Shown here one piece after another: positions 36,036-43,956 of a DNA stretch of 64,000 nt. Origin of the DNA: Paracoccaceae bacterium (GTDB lineage Bacteria > Pseudomonadota > Alphaproteobacteria > Rhodobacterales > Rhodobacteraceae); NCBI GenBank assembly GCA_019911965.1, contig JAIOJF010000027.1, forward strand, positions 1 through 64,000. Direction: 5' to 3'. Made by a program: the position numbers and the translations under genes. Each line of letters starts with the position of its first letter. Within the stretch, counting starts at the first letter, position 1. The notes below the pieces were generated by a model, which was given only the letters and a program-made list of their open reading frames with translations, did no database searches and was not told the DNA's origin.

Positions 36036-36083
36036 CCCGCCACTCCCACATCGTCCCCAATATCATGCCCGCGAAAGCGGCGA

Positions 36084-38534
36084 TCACCCCCTGATCCGTG
36101 CATTCTCAGGGTCCCAGAGCGGCTGATCCGGCTGCACCACGGCGCGGCAGCGTTCGCCGTAAATCTCCACCTCGATCTCGGTGCCCGGCACCGCCAGATC
36201 GGCCCGCAGCATGGCCAGCGCAATCGACGCGTTGATACGGTAACCCCAGCCGCCCGAAGTGGTCTCGCCGACCACCTTGCCGTCATGCCAGAGCGTCGAC
36301 ATATAGGGCGCGTCCGCCTCTCCAGCCTCCACCAGCAGGGTGGCGAACCGCTTCTTCACCCCTTGCTGGCGTTCGTTCATCAGCGCCGCCTTGCCGGGGA
36401 AATCCTGCTTCTTGTCCAGCTTCACGAAGCGATCCAGCCCGCCTTCCAACAGCGAATAATCGGTGGACAGATCGCCCTTCCACGCCCGATACCCCTTTTC
36501 CAGCCTGAGCGAGTTCAGCGCCCACATGCCGAACGGTTTTGCCCCGCCCGCCAGTACAGCGTCGTAGATCGCCGGCATATCCTCGTTCCCGGCATGGATT
36601 TCCCAGCCAAGCTCGCCCGCAAAACTGACCCGCAGCAGCAAAACCGCCTTGCCCGCCACGCTTGCTGCCTGCCGCGACAGCCAGGGCAGCGTCAGATCGC
36701 CATCACTCAGCCCCGCCAGCAGATCGCGCGATTTCGGGCCGGTGACGATCAGCGTGCCGTATTCGGTGGTGTAGTCGCTCAGTAGGAACCCGGCACCGTC
36801 AGGCATCGCCGCTCTCAGCAAATCCCGGTCATGCCATTGCGCGGTGCCTGCGGTGATCAGCGTGAACAGATCGTCGTCATGGCGAATGACGGACATTTCG
36901 GTCAGGATGCGGCCCCGCTTGTCAGGGAAATAGGCCAGATTCATCCGCCCGACCGCAGGCAGCCCGCCCGCGATCTGGCCGCGCAGCCATTCCGCCGCAC
37001 CATCACCGGACAGGTTGAACCTCGAAAATCCAGGCAAATCCAGCACCCCGACGCCATCGCGCACCGCCTCGCATTCCTCGCGGATACGCGCCGCCCAGGG
37101 CCCGTCGCGACCCCAGGTTTTCGTTGCCGCCTCTGAGGTGTCATCGCCCGGCTGCGCGAACCAGTTGGCCCGCTCCCAGCCGTTATAGGCCCCCATCTGA
37201 CCACCCAGCGCCTTGACCTTGTCATGCACGGGCGAGAGTTTGCGATCCGGCGCGGCAGGCCAGCGGTGCCAGGGGAAATGCATGGCATATTCGTTGCCGT
37301 AAACCTCCATCCCCTTTTGCACGCAATAATCCGCATCGGTGTAATCGGTGTAGCGGCGCGGATCGCAGGACCACATGTCCCATTCGGTGCAGCCCTCGGT
37401 GATCCATTCGGCCAGCACCTTGCCGGCGCCGCCGCCCTGAGCGATGCCGAAGGTGAAGACGCAGGCCTCGAACGCATTCGGCACGCCGGGCATCGGCCCG
37501 ATCAGCGGGTTGCCATCGGGTGCGTAAGGAATCGGCCCGTTGATCACCCGCGATATCCCTGCCTGCCCCAGCAGCGGCACCCGCGCCATCGCGTCCTCGA
37601 TATGCCATTCGATCCGGTCCAGATCGTCGGGGTATAGCTGAAAGCTGAAATCATCGGGCATCGGATCGTCGGGCGTGACCCAATGTGCCTTGCAATTGCC
37701 CTCGTAGGGGCCAAGGTTCAGGCCGAACTTCTCCTGCCTGAGGTAATACGAGCTGTCGACATCGCGCAGCAGCGGCAGCTTGTGGCCGACCTCCTTGTTC
37801 CAGGCCTCAAGCTCGGGGATTTCCTCGCTCAACAGGTATTGATGGCTCATCACCATCATCGGCACGGTGCGCCCGCCATAAGGCCTGAACCATTCGCCGA
37901 CCCGTTGCGCGTAGTATCCAGCGGCGTTCACCACGTATTCGCAGCGGATATCGCCCTTGTCGGTATGCACGATCCACTCGCCGTTTTCGCGGCTGACCCC
38001 GGTCGCGGGCGTGAAGCGCAGGATTTTCGCGCCGAGGTCGCGCGCGCCCTTGGCCAGCGCCTGGGTCAGTTGCGCGGGATCAATATCGCCATCGGCAGGA
38101 TCAAACAGCGAGCCTTTCAGATCGTGGGTTTCCAGAAACGGATAGCGCGCCCTGGTTTCATCCGGCGACAGGATTTCAAGCTTCATCCCCTGATAGGTGC
38201 CCATGCCCCTGGCGCGGGCGAATTCCTGCATCCGCTCCTTTGAATGCGCCAGCCGGATCGAGCCGGTGACATGGTAATTCATCGGATAATCAACCGCCTC
38301 GCCCAGGCCGGAATACAATTCCGTCGAATAGCGCTGCATGTTCATGATCGACCATGAGGTCGAGAATGTCGGCACATTGCCCGCCGCGTGCCAGGTTGAC
38401 CCGGCGGTCAGTTCGTTCTTTTCCAGAAGGACGCAATCGGTCCAGCCTGCCCTGGCCAGATGATAAAGCGACGAGGTGCCGACAACTCCGCCACCGATGA
38501 TCACGACCCGCGCCGTGGTTGGAAAATCACCCAT
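36084..38534 (-). CDS. FAD-dependent dimethylglycine dehydrogenase-like protein with GcvT domain (copy 1)
   Basis: The same two-part design as the other copy: FAD motif VVIIGGGVVGTSSLYHL (about 10-26), the flavin-linking His region TAGSTWHAAGN, a catalytic part to about 400, then a GcvT-type folate domain (about 440-810). It is 816 residues. Sequences diverge clearly from the second copy (for example NVPTFSTSW versus LIGQLRASA after the His), so they probably act on different methylation states such as dimethylglycine and sarcosine. It lies 11 nt after the LysE-type gene and 48 nt before the homocysteine methyltransferase gene. Electrons would go to ETF and then ETF-QO. Confidence 0.88.
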   Translation of the reverse strand: MGDFPTTARVVIIGGGVVGTSSLYHLARAGWTDCVLLEKNELTAGSTWHAAGNVPTFSTSWSIMNMQRYSTELYSGLGEAVDYPMNYHVTGSIRLAHSKERMQEFARARGMGTYQGMKLEILSPDETRARYPFLETHDLKGSLFDPADGDIDPAQLTQALAKGARDLGAKILRFTPATGVSRENGEWIVHTDKGDIRCEYVVNAAGYYAQRVGEWFRPYGGRTVPMMVMSHQYLLSEEIPELEAWNKEVGHKLPLLRDVDSSYYLRQEKFGLNLGPYEGNCKAHWVTPDDPMPDDFSFQLYPDDLDRIEWHIEDAMARVPLLGQAGISRVINGPIPYAPDGNPLIGPMPGVPNAFEACVFTFGIAQGGGAGKVLAEWITEGCTEWDMWSCDPRRYTDYTDADYCVQKGMEVYGNEYAMHFPWHRWPAAPDRKLSPVHDKVKALGGQMGAYNGWERANWFAQPGDDTSEAATKTWGRDGPWAARIREECEAVRDGVGVLDLPGFSRFNLSGDGAAEWLRGQIAGGLPAVGRMNLAYFPDKRGRILTEMSVIRHDDDLFTLITAGTAQWHDRDLLRAAMPDGAGFLLSDYTTEYGTLIVTGPKSRDLLAGLSDGDLTLPWLSRQAASVAGKAVLLLRVSFAGELGWEIHAGNEDMPAIYDAVLAGGAKPFGMWALNSLRLEKGYRAWKGDLSTDYSLLEGGLDRFVKLDKKQDFPGKAALMNERQQGVKKRFATLLVEAGEADAPYMSTLWHDGKVVGETTSGGWGYRINASIALAMLRADLAVPGTEIEVEIYGERCRAVVQPDQPLWDPENARIRG

Positions 38535-38545
38535 GTCTTTCTCCC

Positions 38546-39172
38546 TCAGTCAAACACCAGACGGGCCGCGAGGCCACCAAATACCAGCGCCGATATGCGG
38601 TTCATAGTCCGCCCACCACGCGAAATTCTTTCCGCGAATACGCCCGCGAACAGGCCGAATCCCGCCATGAACGGGATCGAGCACAACGAAAACAACCCGC
38701 CCAGTACCGCAATCTGCATCCAGACCGGTCCGATTGCAGGATCGGTAAACTGCGGCACGAAGGCCAGTATGAAGATCGAGACCTTGGGGTTCAGCATGTT
38801 GCCCAGCGCGCCCTTCACGAAAGCGCTGCGCATATGCCGCCTGCCGCCACCCTGCAACGCCACCGGCGGTGCGCGCAAAGCCGCGACCGCCAGCCAAAGC
38901 AGGTAGGCAGCACCGACATAGCGCAAAAGATCATAGGCCAGGGCACTGGAGTGGATCAGCGCCGCCACCCCCAGCACCGCCACCAGCGTGTGAAACAGGC
39001 TGCCGAGCGACACCCCCAGCCCCGCCGCCAGCCCGACCTTGCGGCCACCGGCGGCACCGCTGGCCAGCGTGAACAGCATGTCGATGCCGGGCGTCAGATA
39101 CAACAGGACCGATGCGCCGAGAAAAGCGACGATGGTCAAAGCTTCGAAATCCGGCAATACCGCCAGCATCAT
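38546..39172 (-). CDS. LysE-family amino acid exporter
   Basis: About six transmembrane segments and the family hallmark LYLTPGIDMLFTLASGAAGG (about 19-38), then GLGVSLGSLFHTL and GALGNMLNPKVSIFIL, identify a LysE/RhtB translocator. I start at the ATG 39172/39169 pair, which has GGAG 5-8 nt upstream and yields 207-208 residues; an ATG at 39229 would add an extra leader overlapping the GFA gene. In this operon it may export an amino acid product or relieve build-up of glycine, methionine or homocysteine-type compounds (inference). Confidence 0.87.
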   Translation of the reverse strand: MMLAVLPDFEALTIVAFLGASVLLYLTPGIDMLFTLASGAAGGRKVGLAAGLGVSLGSLFHTLVAVLGVAALIHSSALAYDLLRYVGAAYLLWLAVAALRAPPVALQGGGRRHMRSAFVKGALGNMLNPKVSIFILAFVPQFTDPAIGPVWMQIAVLGGLFSLCSIPFMAGFGLFAGVFAERISRGGRTMNRISALVFGGLAARLVFD

Positions 39173-39215
39173 CGCGGCTCCGGCAGCGTGACGTAACAAA
39201 TCCGCTGGCCAATCC

Positions 39216-39632
39216 TCATGCGCCATCATCCTTGGAACGCCAATTCTCTGACCAGACTTCTCGGTGGGGGATGCCTTCGCTCAGGGCGTAGTAGTCACCC
39301 TTCTCGTGGGTAAAGACCTCTTCGACCATGTTCAGGCCGGTCGGCTCGTCCAGGCTGCCCGCGGAAATGGCGATATAATCCTTGTCGTCATGCTTGTAGA
39401 ACAGGCTGGCCCCGCAGCCGGTGCAGAATCCCCGGCTGGCGAATTTCGAGGCCCGGAACCACTGCAACCCTTCAACCCGCGTCAGTTCCAGGGCCTCCGT
39501 CGGCACCGCCGTCGCTGCCCAGAAATGCCCCGAGGTTCGCCGACACGCCCTGCAATGGCACGCAATCACGTCGCGCCACGGACCTTCCGACCGGTAGTTG
39601 ACCTGTCCGCATTCGCATCGTCCTGTTTTCAT
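39216..39632 (-). CDS. GFA (glutathione-dependent formaldehyde-activating) family protein
   Basis: A small zinc-binding fold with the expected Cys sets: RCECGQV near the N-terminus (Cys6, Cys8), CHCRAC (about 25-30) and FCTGCGASL (about 69-77). Length 138 fits the Mss4-like GFA family. The founding member accelerates S-hydroxymethylglutathione formation from formaldehyde, although most relatives are uncharacterised. It is the second gene of the demethylation operon, where formaldehyde could arise if the oxidases release the one-carbon unit without folate. AAGGA sits just before ATG 39632. Confidence 0.86.
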   Translation of the reverse strand: MKTGRCECGQVNYRSEGPWRDVIACHCRACRRTSGHFWAATAVPTEALELTRVEGLQWFRASKFASRGFCTGCGASLFYKHDDKDYIAISAGSLDEPTGLNMVEEVFTHEKGDYYALSEGIPHREVWSENWRSKDDGA

Positions 39633-39657
39633 CTGTCCTTCCCGGTTTGACTTTGAC

Positions 39658-40230
39658 TCAATAGACCGGCGGTGCGATCACCCAGATCACCACGGCCGGT
39701 TCTTTATACGGATTGGCCCATTGATAGGCTTCTCCACGGATGCGGAACGAATCGCCTGCGTCAATCGTGTAGCCGCGCCCGCCAATGCTGATATCCAGCC
39801 GACCGCTGACGACATAGCCGACCTCCTGGGTTGGCCGGATCACCGGTTCGGCCAGCCTGGCACCGGGCTGAAACACAGAATGCACCATCTCGAAAGCATC
39901 GGTCAGGTCGGGTGACAACATCTCCTCGACCAGCCCGTCCTCGCCCGAGCCGATCCGCCGCCGCGCGTCCCTGCGCACGACATAGCCGGCCTCGATTTCC
40001 GGCGCCTGTGACTGCCCGAAAAACAGCGACAGCGGCACCCCGAACACTGTGGCAAAGGCCTTCAGATCGCTGATCGAGGGGCGCGACAGGTCGCGTTCAA
40101 CCTGACTGATCCAGCCCACCGACCGCCCCAGTTTTGCCGCCACAAGCTGCAGGGTCAGCCCGCGCGCGCGCCGCAAGGCCCTGAGATCGGCACCAAGGCT
40201 GGTGCCTGTCTGATCGACCTTGCTGAGCAC
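39658..40230 (-). CDS. XRE-family transcriptional regulator with C-terminal cupin domain
   Basis: Likely repressor of the operon it heads. The helix-turn-helix (about 11-65) includes LRALRRARGLTLQLVAAKLG and GWISQVERDLSRPSISDLKAFA, and the C-terminal cupin (about 110-188) is the usual effector-sensing half. I choose GTG 40230 (190 residues) because GGAGGT lies 9 nt upstream; an ATG at 40305 in the same frame would place the operator-like inverted repeat inside the gene. XRE-cupin proteins often control amino acid, polyamine or betaine catabolism. It is 25 nt before the GFA gene. Confidence 0.9.
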   Translation of the reverse strand: MLSKVDQTGTSLGADLRALRRARGLTLQLVAAKLGRSVGWISQVERDLSRPSISDLKAFATVFGVPLSLFFGQSQAPEIEAGYVVRRDARRRIGSGEDGLVEEMLSPDLTDAFEMVHSVFQPGARLAEPVIRPTQEVGYVVSGRLDISIGGRGYTIDAGDSFRIRGEAYQWANPYKEPAVVIWVIAPPVY

Positions 40231-40256
40231 AGTGTCGTCACCTCCCGGAGCGAGTG

Positions 40257-40317
40257 TGAAAAATTCGGTGAAATTTTCATGCCACAGCCCCGGCGCATCT
40301 GGCAAGCTTTTTCACCG
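40257..40317 (-). promoter_or_regulatory. Operator region of the XRE-cupin regulator and betaine-type operon
   Basis: A 23-bp interrupted inverted repeat at 40257-40279 reads TGAAAAATTC then a 3-nt gap then GAAATTTTCA (18 of 23 positions symmetric). A further half-site, TTTTTCACCG (40308-40317), is the inverse complement of the CGGTGAAA inside the repeat. A perfect TTGACA -35 candidate is present on the minus strand at 40326-40321, with the half-site in the spacer; the -10 is not clear. The layout fits autorepression of the whole operon. Confidence 0.5.
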
Positions 40318-40463
40318 TATTGTCAAAATCCTGAAATGCTATGCCGGGCAACGATCGGCATTATCCGCCCCACATCGCAGCCGGAGCGGCACCTGGCAAA
40401 GGAATGGCCCGGCGGGGGGCGCAATTGGGTTTACTGCCGCGCGCATTGCTGTAACGTCGCTGA

Positions 40464-41867
40464 ATGTTTGAAATGGTTCAAATGCCGTTCTGGGTGGCGT
40501 TCCTGCTGGTTGCGTTCGCGGCAATCGCGTTCCTTGACCGCATGCTGATGCCATCCGTGCGCTGGTATCTGCGCCGCCGTTTCAACCGCGCCATCGCCCG
40601 GCTGAACGACCATCTGCAATTGCAGATCCGCCCCTTCAAGCTGACCCGACGGCGCATCCTGATCGACCGGCTGCTGCATGATCCGAAGGTGATGGAGGCG
40701 GTTACCGCCGAATCCAAGATCAGCGGCACGCCCCCGGATGTGGTGGCCCAGCGCGCCGGTATCTATGCCCGCGAAATCGTGCCATATTTCTCGGCCTTCA
40801 CCTATTTCGGCTTCGCCATCCGGGTGTCGCGGTTCCTGTCCGAGGCGCTCTATCGCGTGCGCATCGGCATCAATGACGAGGCCGGCCTGAAAGCAATCGA
40901 CCCCGAGGCGACGGTGGTGTTCGTGATGAACCACCGCTCGAACATGGATTACGTGCTGGTCACTTATCTGGCGGCGGAACGTTCGGCCCTCAGCTATGCG
41001 GTCGGCGAATGGGCGCGGGTCTGGCCGCTGCAACAGCTTATCCGCTCGCTCGGGGCCTATTTCATCCGCCGCAAATCGCGCGATACGCTCTATCGCCGGG
41101 TGCTGGCACGCTATGTGCAGATGGCCACCGAAGGCGGCGTAGCACAGGCGATCTTTCCCGAAGGCGGCCTCAGCCTCGATGGCCGTCCGCGCGAGGCCAA
41201 GCTGGGCCTGCTCAGCTACATTCTGGACGGCGCGGCGGAGCCCGGCCACCGCGATGTGGTGTTCGTGCCGGTCGGTCTGAATTACGACCGGGTGATGGAA
41301 GACCGGGTACTGACCAATGTCGATCCCGACGGCGAGCGGCATTTCAAGTTTCACGTCAGCGTCTTCCTGGGCTGGATATGGCAACAGATCTGGTTGCGAC
41401 TGACCAAAAGCTTTTATCGCTATGGCTATGCCTGTGTCAGTTTCGGCAAGCCGGTATCCTTGAAGGATTACCTGACCGGCTCGGACGCGCCCGACACCAC
41501 CACCCTGACCGAAGAACTGGGCCAGCACCTGATGCGCCGCGTCAAGGATGTGATCCCTGTCCTGCCGGTGCCGATGGTGGCCACGGTGTTTCAGGAAGCC
41601 GAGGGTCCGTTGACACGGCTGGACCTCAAGGCGCGCTGCCACACCTTGCTGAAGGAATTCAGCATAACCGGTGCCTATGTCCACATGCCGCTGAAGGACG
41701 AGGATTACGCGGTTGAGGTGGGCCTGAGGACATTGATGCTCCGCCACATGGTGATCGAGGCGGATGGCCATTACTCGATCAACCCGGCAGACCGGCGGCT
41801 TCTTGAATACTACGCCAATTCGATCGAGCATCTACGGCCCGGCAGCCTGGGCGCTTACGCAACTTAA
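40464..41867 (+). CDS. Glycerol-3-phosphate/1-acylglycerol-3-phosphate acyltransferase (PlsB/PlsC-like)
   Basis: A phospholipid acyltransferase. Motif I is VMNHRSNMDYVL (about 155-166; a variant of HX4D) and motif III is FPEGGLSLDGRP (about 231-242), with the intervening IRSLGAYFIRRKSRD matching motif II of G3P acyltransferases. The N-terminal hydrophobic stretch (about 8-24) anchors it in the membrane. At 467 residues it is longer than PlsC and shorter than E. coli PlsB; related alphaproteobacterial proteins are annotated as glycerol-3-phosphate O-acyltransferases. Start ATG 40464 has no strong ribosome binding site; in-frame ATGs follow at codons 4 and 7. Confidence 0.85.
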   Translation: MFEMVQMPFWVAFLLVAFAAIAFLDRMLMPSVRWYLRRRFNRAIARLNDHLQLQIRPFKLTRRRILIDRLLHDPKVMEAVTAESKISGTPPDVVAQRAGIYAREIVPYFSAFTYFGFAIRVSRFLSEALYRVRIGINDEAGLKAIDPEATVVFVMNHRSNMDYVLVTYLAAERSALSYAVGEWARVWPLQQLIRSLGAYFIRRKSRDTLYRRVLARYVQMATEGGVAQAIFPEGGLSLDGRPREAKLGLLSYILDGAAEPGHRDVVFVPVGLNYDRVMEDRVLTNVDPDGERHFKFHVSVFLGWIWQQIWLRLTKSFYRYGYACVSFGKPVSLKDYLTGSDAPDTTTLTEELGQHLMRRVKDVIPVLPVPMVATVFQEAEGPLTRLDLKARCHTLLKEFSITGAYVHMPLKDEDYAVEVGLRTLMLRHMVIEADGHYSINPADRRLLEYYANSIEHLRPGSLGAYAT

Positions 41868-41910
41868 TTACAACACCGGCGCTGATTTCGGCAGTTTCTT
41901 TCGCCGAAAG

Positions 41911-41926
41911 CGCAACAATTGTCGCG
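41911..41926. promoter_or_regulatory. Palindrome upstream of ccr
   Basis: CGCAACAATTGTCGCG is a 16-bp near-perfect palindrome (14 of 16 positions) around ACAATTGT, about 120 bp before ccr. Just upstream, TTTCGCCGAAA (41899-41909) is another odd-centred palindrome. Their position fits an activator or second-regulator site upstream of the -35. No regulator is assigned. Confidence 0.4.
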
Positions 41927-41980
41927 ATGTTACTATTGCCCTCGCGGATCAGACGTGACAGACAACCGCGCAAACAGCCC

Positions 41981-42018
41981 TTGACGTAGATTCTGCATCG
42001 CAGCATTCTGCGGCGCAG
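41981..42018 (+). promoter_or_regulatory. ccr promoter with two tandem PhaR-like operators
   Basis: CTGC-ATC-GCAG (41993-42003) and CTGC-GGC-GCAG (42008-42018) are two perfect CTGC-N3-GCAG sites whose centres are 15 bp apart. A -35-like TTGACG (41981-41986) lies just upstream, and a weak -10-like CATTCT (42004-42009) 17 nt later falls between the sites. The second site ends 21 bp before the ccr ATG. This is a typical arrangement for repression by a PhaR-type protein. Confidence 0.55.
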
Positions 42019-42039
42019 CAAAGTTACGGAGACAATGAC

Positions 42040-43335
42040 ATGGCCCCGCTCGACGACATGACCGAAATCGCCCCTTACGACGCACCGCAGAAGGACCTGT
42101 ACGAAGTCGGGGAAATCCCGCCGCTCGGATATGTGCCAAAGCAGATGTACGCCTGGGCAATCCGGCGCGACCGCCACGGCGAGCCGGACAAGGCATTCCA
42201 GATCGAGGTGGTCGACATTCCGCAACTGGACAGCCACGATGTGCTGATCTTCGTCATGGCCGCCGGCGTCAACTACAATGGCGTCTGGGCCGGTCTCGGC
42301 ATCCCGATCTCGCCGTTCGACGTGCACAAGGCGGATTACCACATCGCCGGGTCCGACGCGTCCGGCATCATCTGGGCGGTTGGCGACAAGGTGAAGCGCT
42401 GGAAGGTCGGCGACGAGGTGGTGGTGCATTGCAACCAGGACGACGGCGACGACGAGGAATGCAACGGCGGCGATCCGATGTTCTCGGACAGCCAGCGGAT
42501 CTGGGGCTATGAAACCCCCGACGGGTCCTTCGCGCAATTCGCCCGCGTGCAGGCACAGCAATTGATGCGTCGCCCGCGGCATCTGACCTGGGAAGAATCG
42601 GCCTGTTATACACTGACGCTGGCCACCGCCTACCGGATGCTGTTCGGCCACCGTCCGCATACCCTGAAGCCCGGCCAGAACGTGCTGGTCTGGGGTGCCT
42701 CCGGCGGGCTGGGCTCTTATGCCATCCAGTTGATCAACACCGCCGGGGCCAACGCGATCGCGGTGATTTCCGACGAAAGCAAGCGCGATTTCGTGCTGTC
42801 GCTGGGTGCCAAGGGCGCGATCAACCGCAAGGATTTCAACTGCTGGGGCCAGATGCCCACCGTTAATACGCCGGAATACAAGGCATGGTTCGGCGAGGTC
42901 CGCAAATTCGGCAAGGCGATCTGGGACATCACCGGCAAGGGCAACAATGTCGACATGGTGTTCGAGCATCCCGGCGAAGCTACCTTCCCGGTATCGGTGT
43001 TCGTGGTCCGCAAGGGCGGCATGGTGGTGATCTGTGCCGGCACGACCGGATATAACCTGACGATGGATGCGCGGTATCTGTGGATGCATCAAAAGCGCGT
43101 TCAGGGCAGCCATTTCGCCAACCTCAAGCAGGCGTCCAGCGCCAACCAGCTGATGCTGGAGCGCCGGCTGGACCCCTGCATGTCCGAGGTCTTTCCCTGG
43201 GCGCAGATACCCGACGCACATGTGAAGATGCGCAAGAACGAGCATAAGCCCGGCAACATGGCGGTTCTTGTCAGCGCGCCCGAAACCGGCCTTCGGACCT
43301 TCGAGGACACGCTTGAGGCGAGTCGCAATCGTTAG
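42040..43335 (+). CDS. ccr: Crotonyl-CoA carboxylase/reductase
   Basis: Key enzyme of the ethylmalonyl-CoA pathway: NADPH-dependent reductive carboxylation of crotonyl-CoA to ethylmalonyl-CoA, allowing growth on acetyl-CoA-yielding substrates without isocitrate lyase. It is a 431-residue MDR protein. The CO2-site residues of this family are recognisable: Asn in GVNYNGVWAG, Glu in WGYETPDGS and His in MHQKRVQGSHF. The NADPH motif is VWGASGGLGSYAIQL (about 214-228). GGAGA precedes ATG 42040. It is not next to ethylmalonyl-CoA mutase here. The promoter carries two PhaR-like sites, so expression may follow PHB/acetyl-CoA status. Confidence 0.96.
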   Translation: MAPLDDMTEIAPYDAPQKDLYEVGEIPPLGYVPKQMYAWAIRRDRHGEPDKAFQIEVVDIPQLDSHDVLIFVMAAGVNYNGVWAGLGIPISPFDVHKADYHIAGSDASGIIWAVGDKVKRWKVGDEVVVHCNQDDGDDEECNGGDPMFSDSQRIWGYETPDGSFAQFARVQAQQLMRRPRHLTWEESACYTLTLATAYRMLFGHRPHTLKPGQNVLVWGASGGLGSYAIQLINTAGANAIAVISDESKRDFVLSLGAKGAINRKDFNCWGQMPTVNTPEYKAWFGEVRKFGKAIWDITGKGNNVDMVFEHPGEATFPVSVFVVRKGGMVVICAGTTGYNLTMDARYLWMHQKRVQGSHFANLKQASSANQLMLERRLDPCMSEVFPWAQIPDAHVKMRKNEHKPGNMAVLVSAPETGLRTFEDTLEASRNR

Positions 43336-43370
43336 CAAACTGGAAACAGTCTGTTTCCGTATTCTAAACA

Positions 43371-43415
43371 ATCGCCGCCGGAAATGCGTCAAACGCTGTT
43401 ATTTCCGGCGGCGAT
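43371..43415. terminator. Long perfect hairpin downstream of ccr
   Basis: Fifteen bases at 43371-43385 are perfectly complementary to 43401-43415, with a 15-nt loop that itself contains GCG...CGC. A smaller hairpin GGAAACA/TGTTTCC (43342-43348, 43352-43358) lies just before it. No T-run follows. It may terminate ccr with Rho, protect the ccr 3' end, or be a repeat unit. Confidence 0.5.
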
Positions 43416-43558
43416 GTCGTTGTTGACCCTATTGATCTGTGGTTTTCAGACCGTTGCCGCCCGCTTTGTCGCCGGCGTGTAAATTCACGAATTTCTTCCC
43501 CGCTGAACTCGTGCTATGGTTGTATTATCGCTTTCGACCACTCAAAACGAGGTTTGCC

Positions 43559-43744
43559 ATGTCGCTGGAATGGATGATCGAAGTCCTGACAGATCTGAAG
43601 AATTTCGCCCGGGCAAACGGCCTGACCGGTCTTGCCGAGCAACTGGACGACTCGATCCTGATCGCCGCGGCGGACCTTAAACAGAACGCCCGCAAGGAGG
43701 CCGCGTCCAAGGCGCTGCAGGGCCAGGAACATCGCGGCTCATGA
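43559..43744 (+). CDS. Small conserved-looking protein of unknown function
   Basis: A 61-residue protein starting MSLEWMIEVLTDLKNFARAN with GAGG about 7 nt before ATG 43559. It is predicted to be two amphipathic helices (about 3-20 and 23-40) with a polar, Lys/Ala/Gln-rich tail. I recognise no domain. It follows ccr by 223 bp beyond two hairpins, so it is probably transcribed separately. Coding composition agrees with a real gene; function unknown. Confidence 0.65.
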   Translation: MSLEWMIEVLTDLKNFARANGLTGLAEQLDDSILIAAADLKQNARKEAASKALQGQEHRGS

Positions 43745-43956
43745 CCATATTCGCCCGCTGACGTTTCCTGACCGACGCCACCATTTCATCCGGGGCCAGC
43801 ACAGAATCACCCATGTCGACTACCAACTGGTTCGCCGTCCTGAGGACTGATTGATCCGGTGGCAGCGGGCCGTTTCCGTGCGCATGCAATCCCGATTTTG
43901 TGCGAACAGCCAGTTGTGGTATGGTGCGTGGCATCTGCCAGCTTGAGGATATCGCC

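Noticed and set aside
40231-40305. ATG 40305 as the start of the XRE-cupin regulator
   Set aside because: GTG 40230 has a strong GGAGGT site, and the 75 bp upstream contain the operator-like inverted repeat rather than conserved protein sequence.
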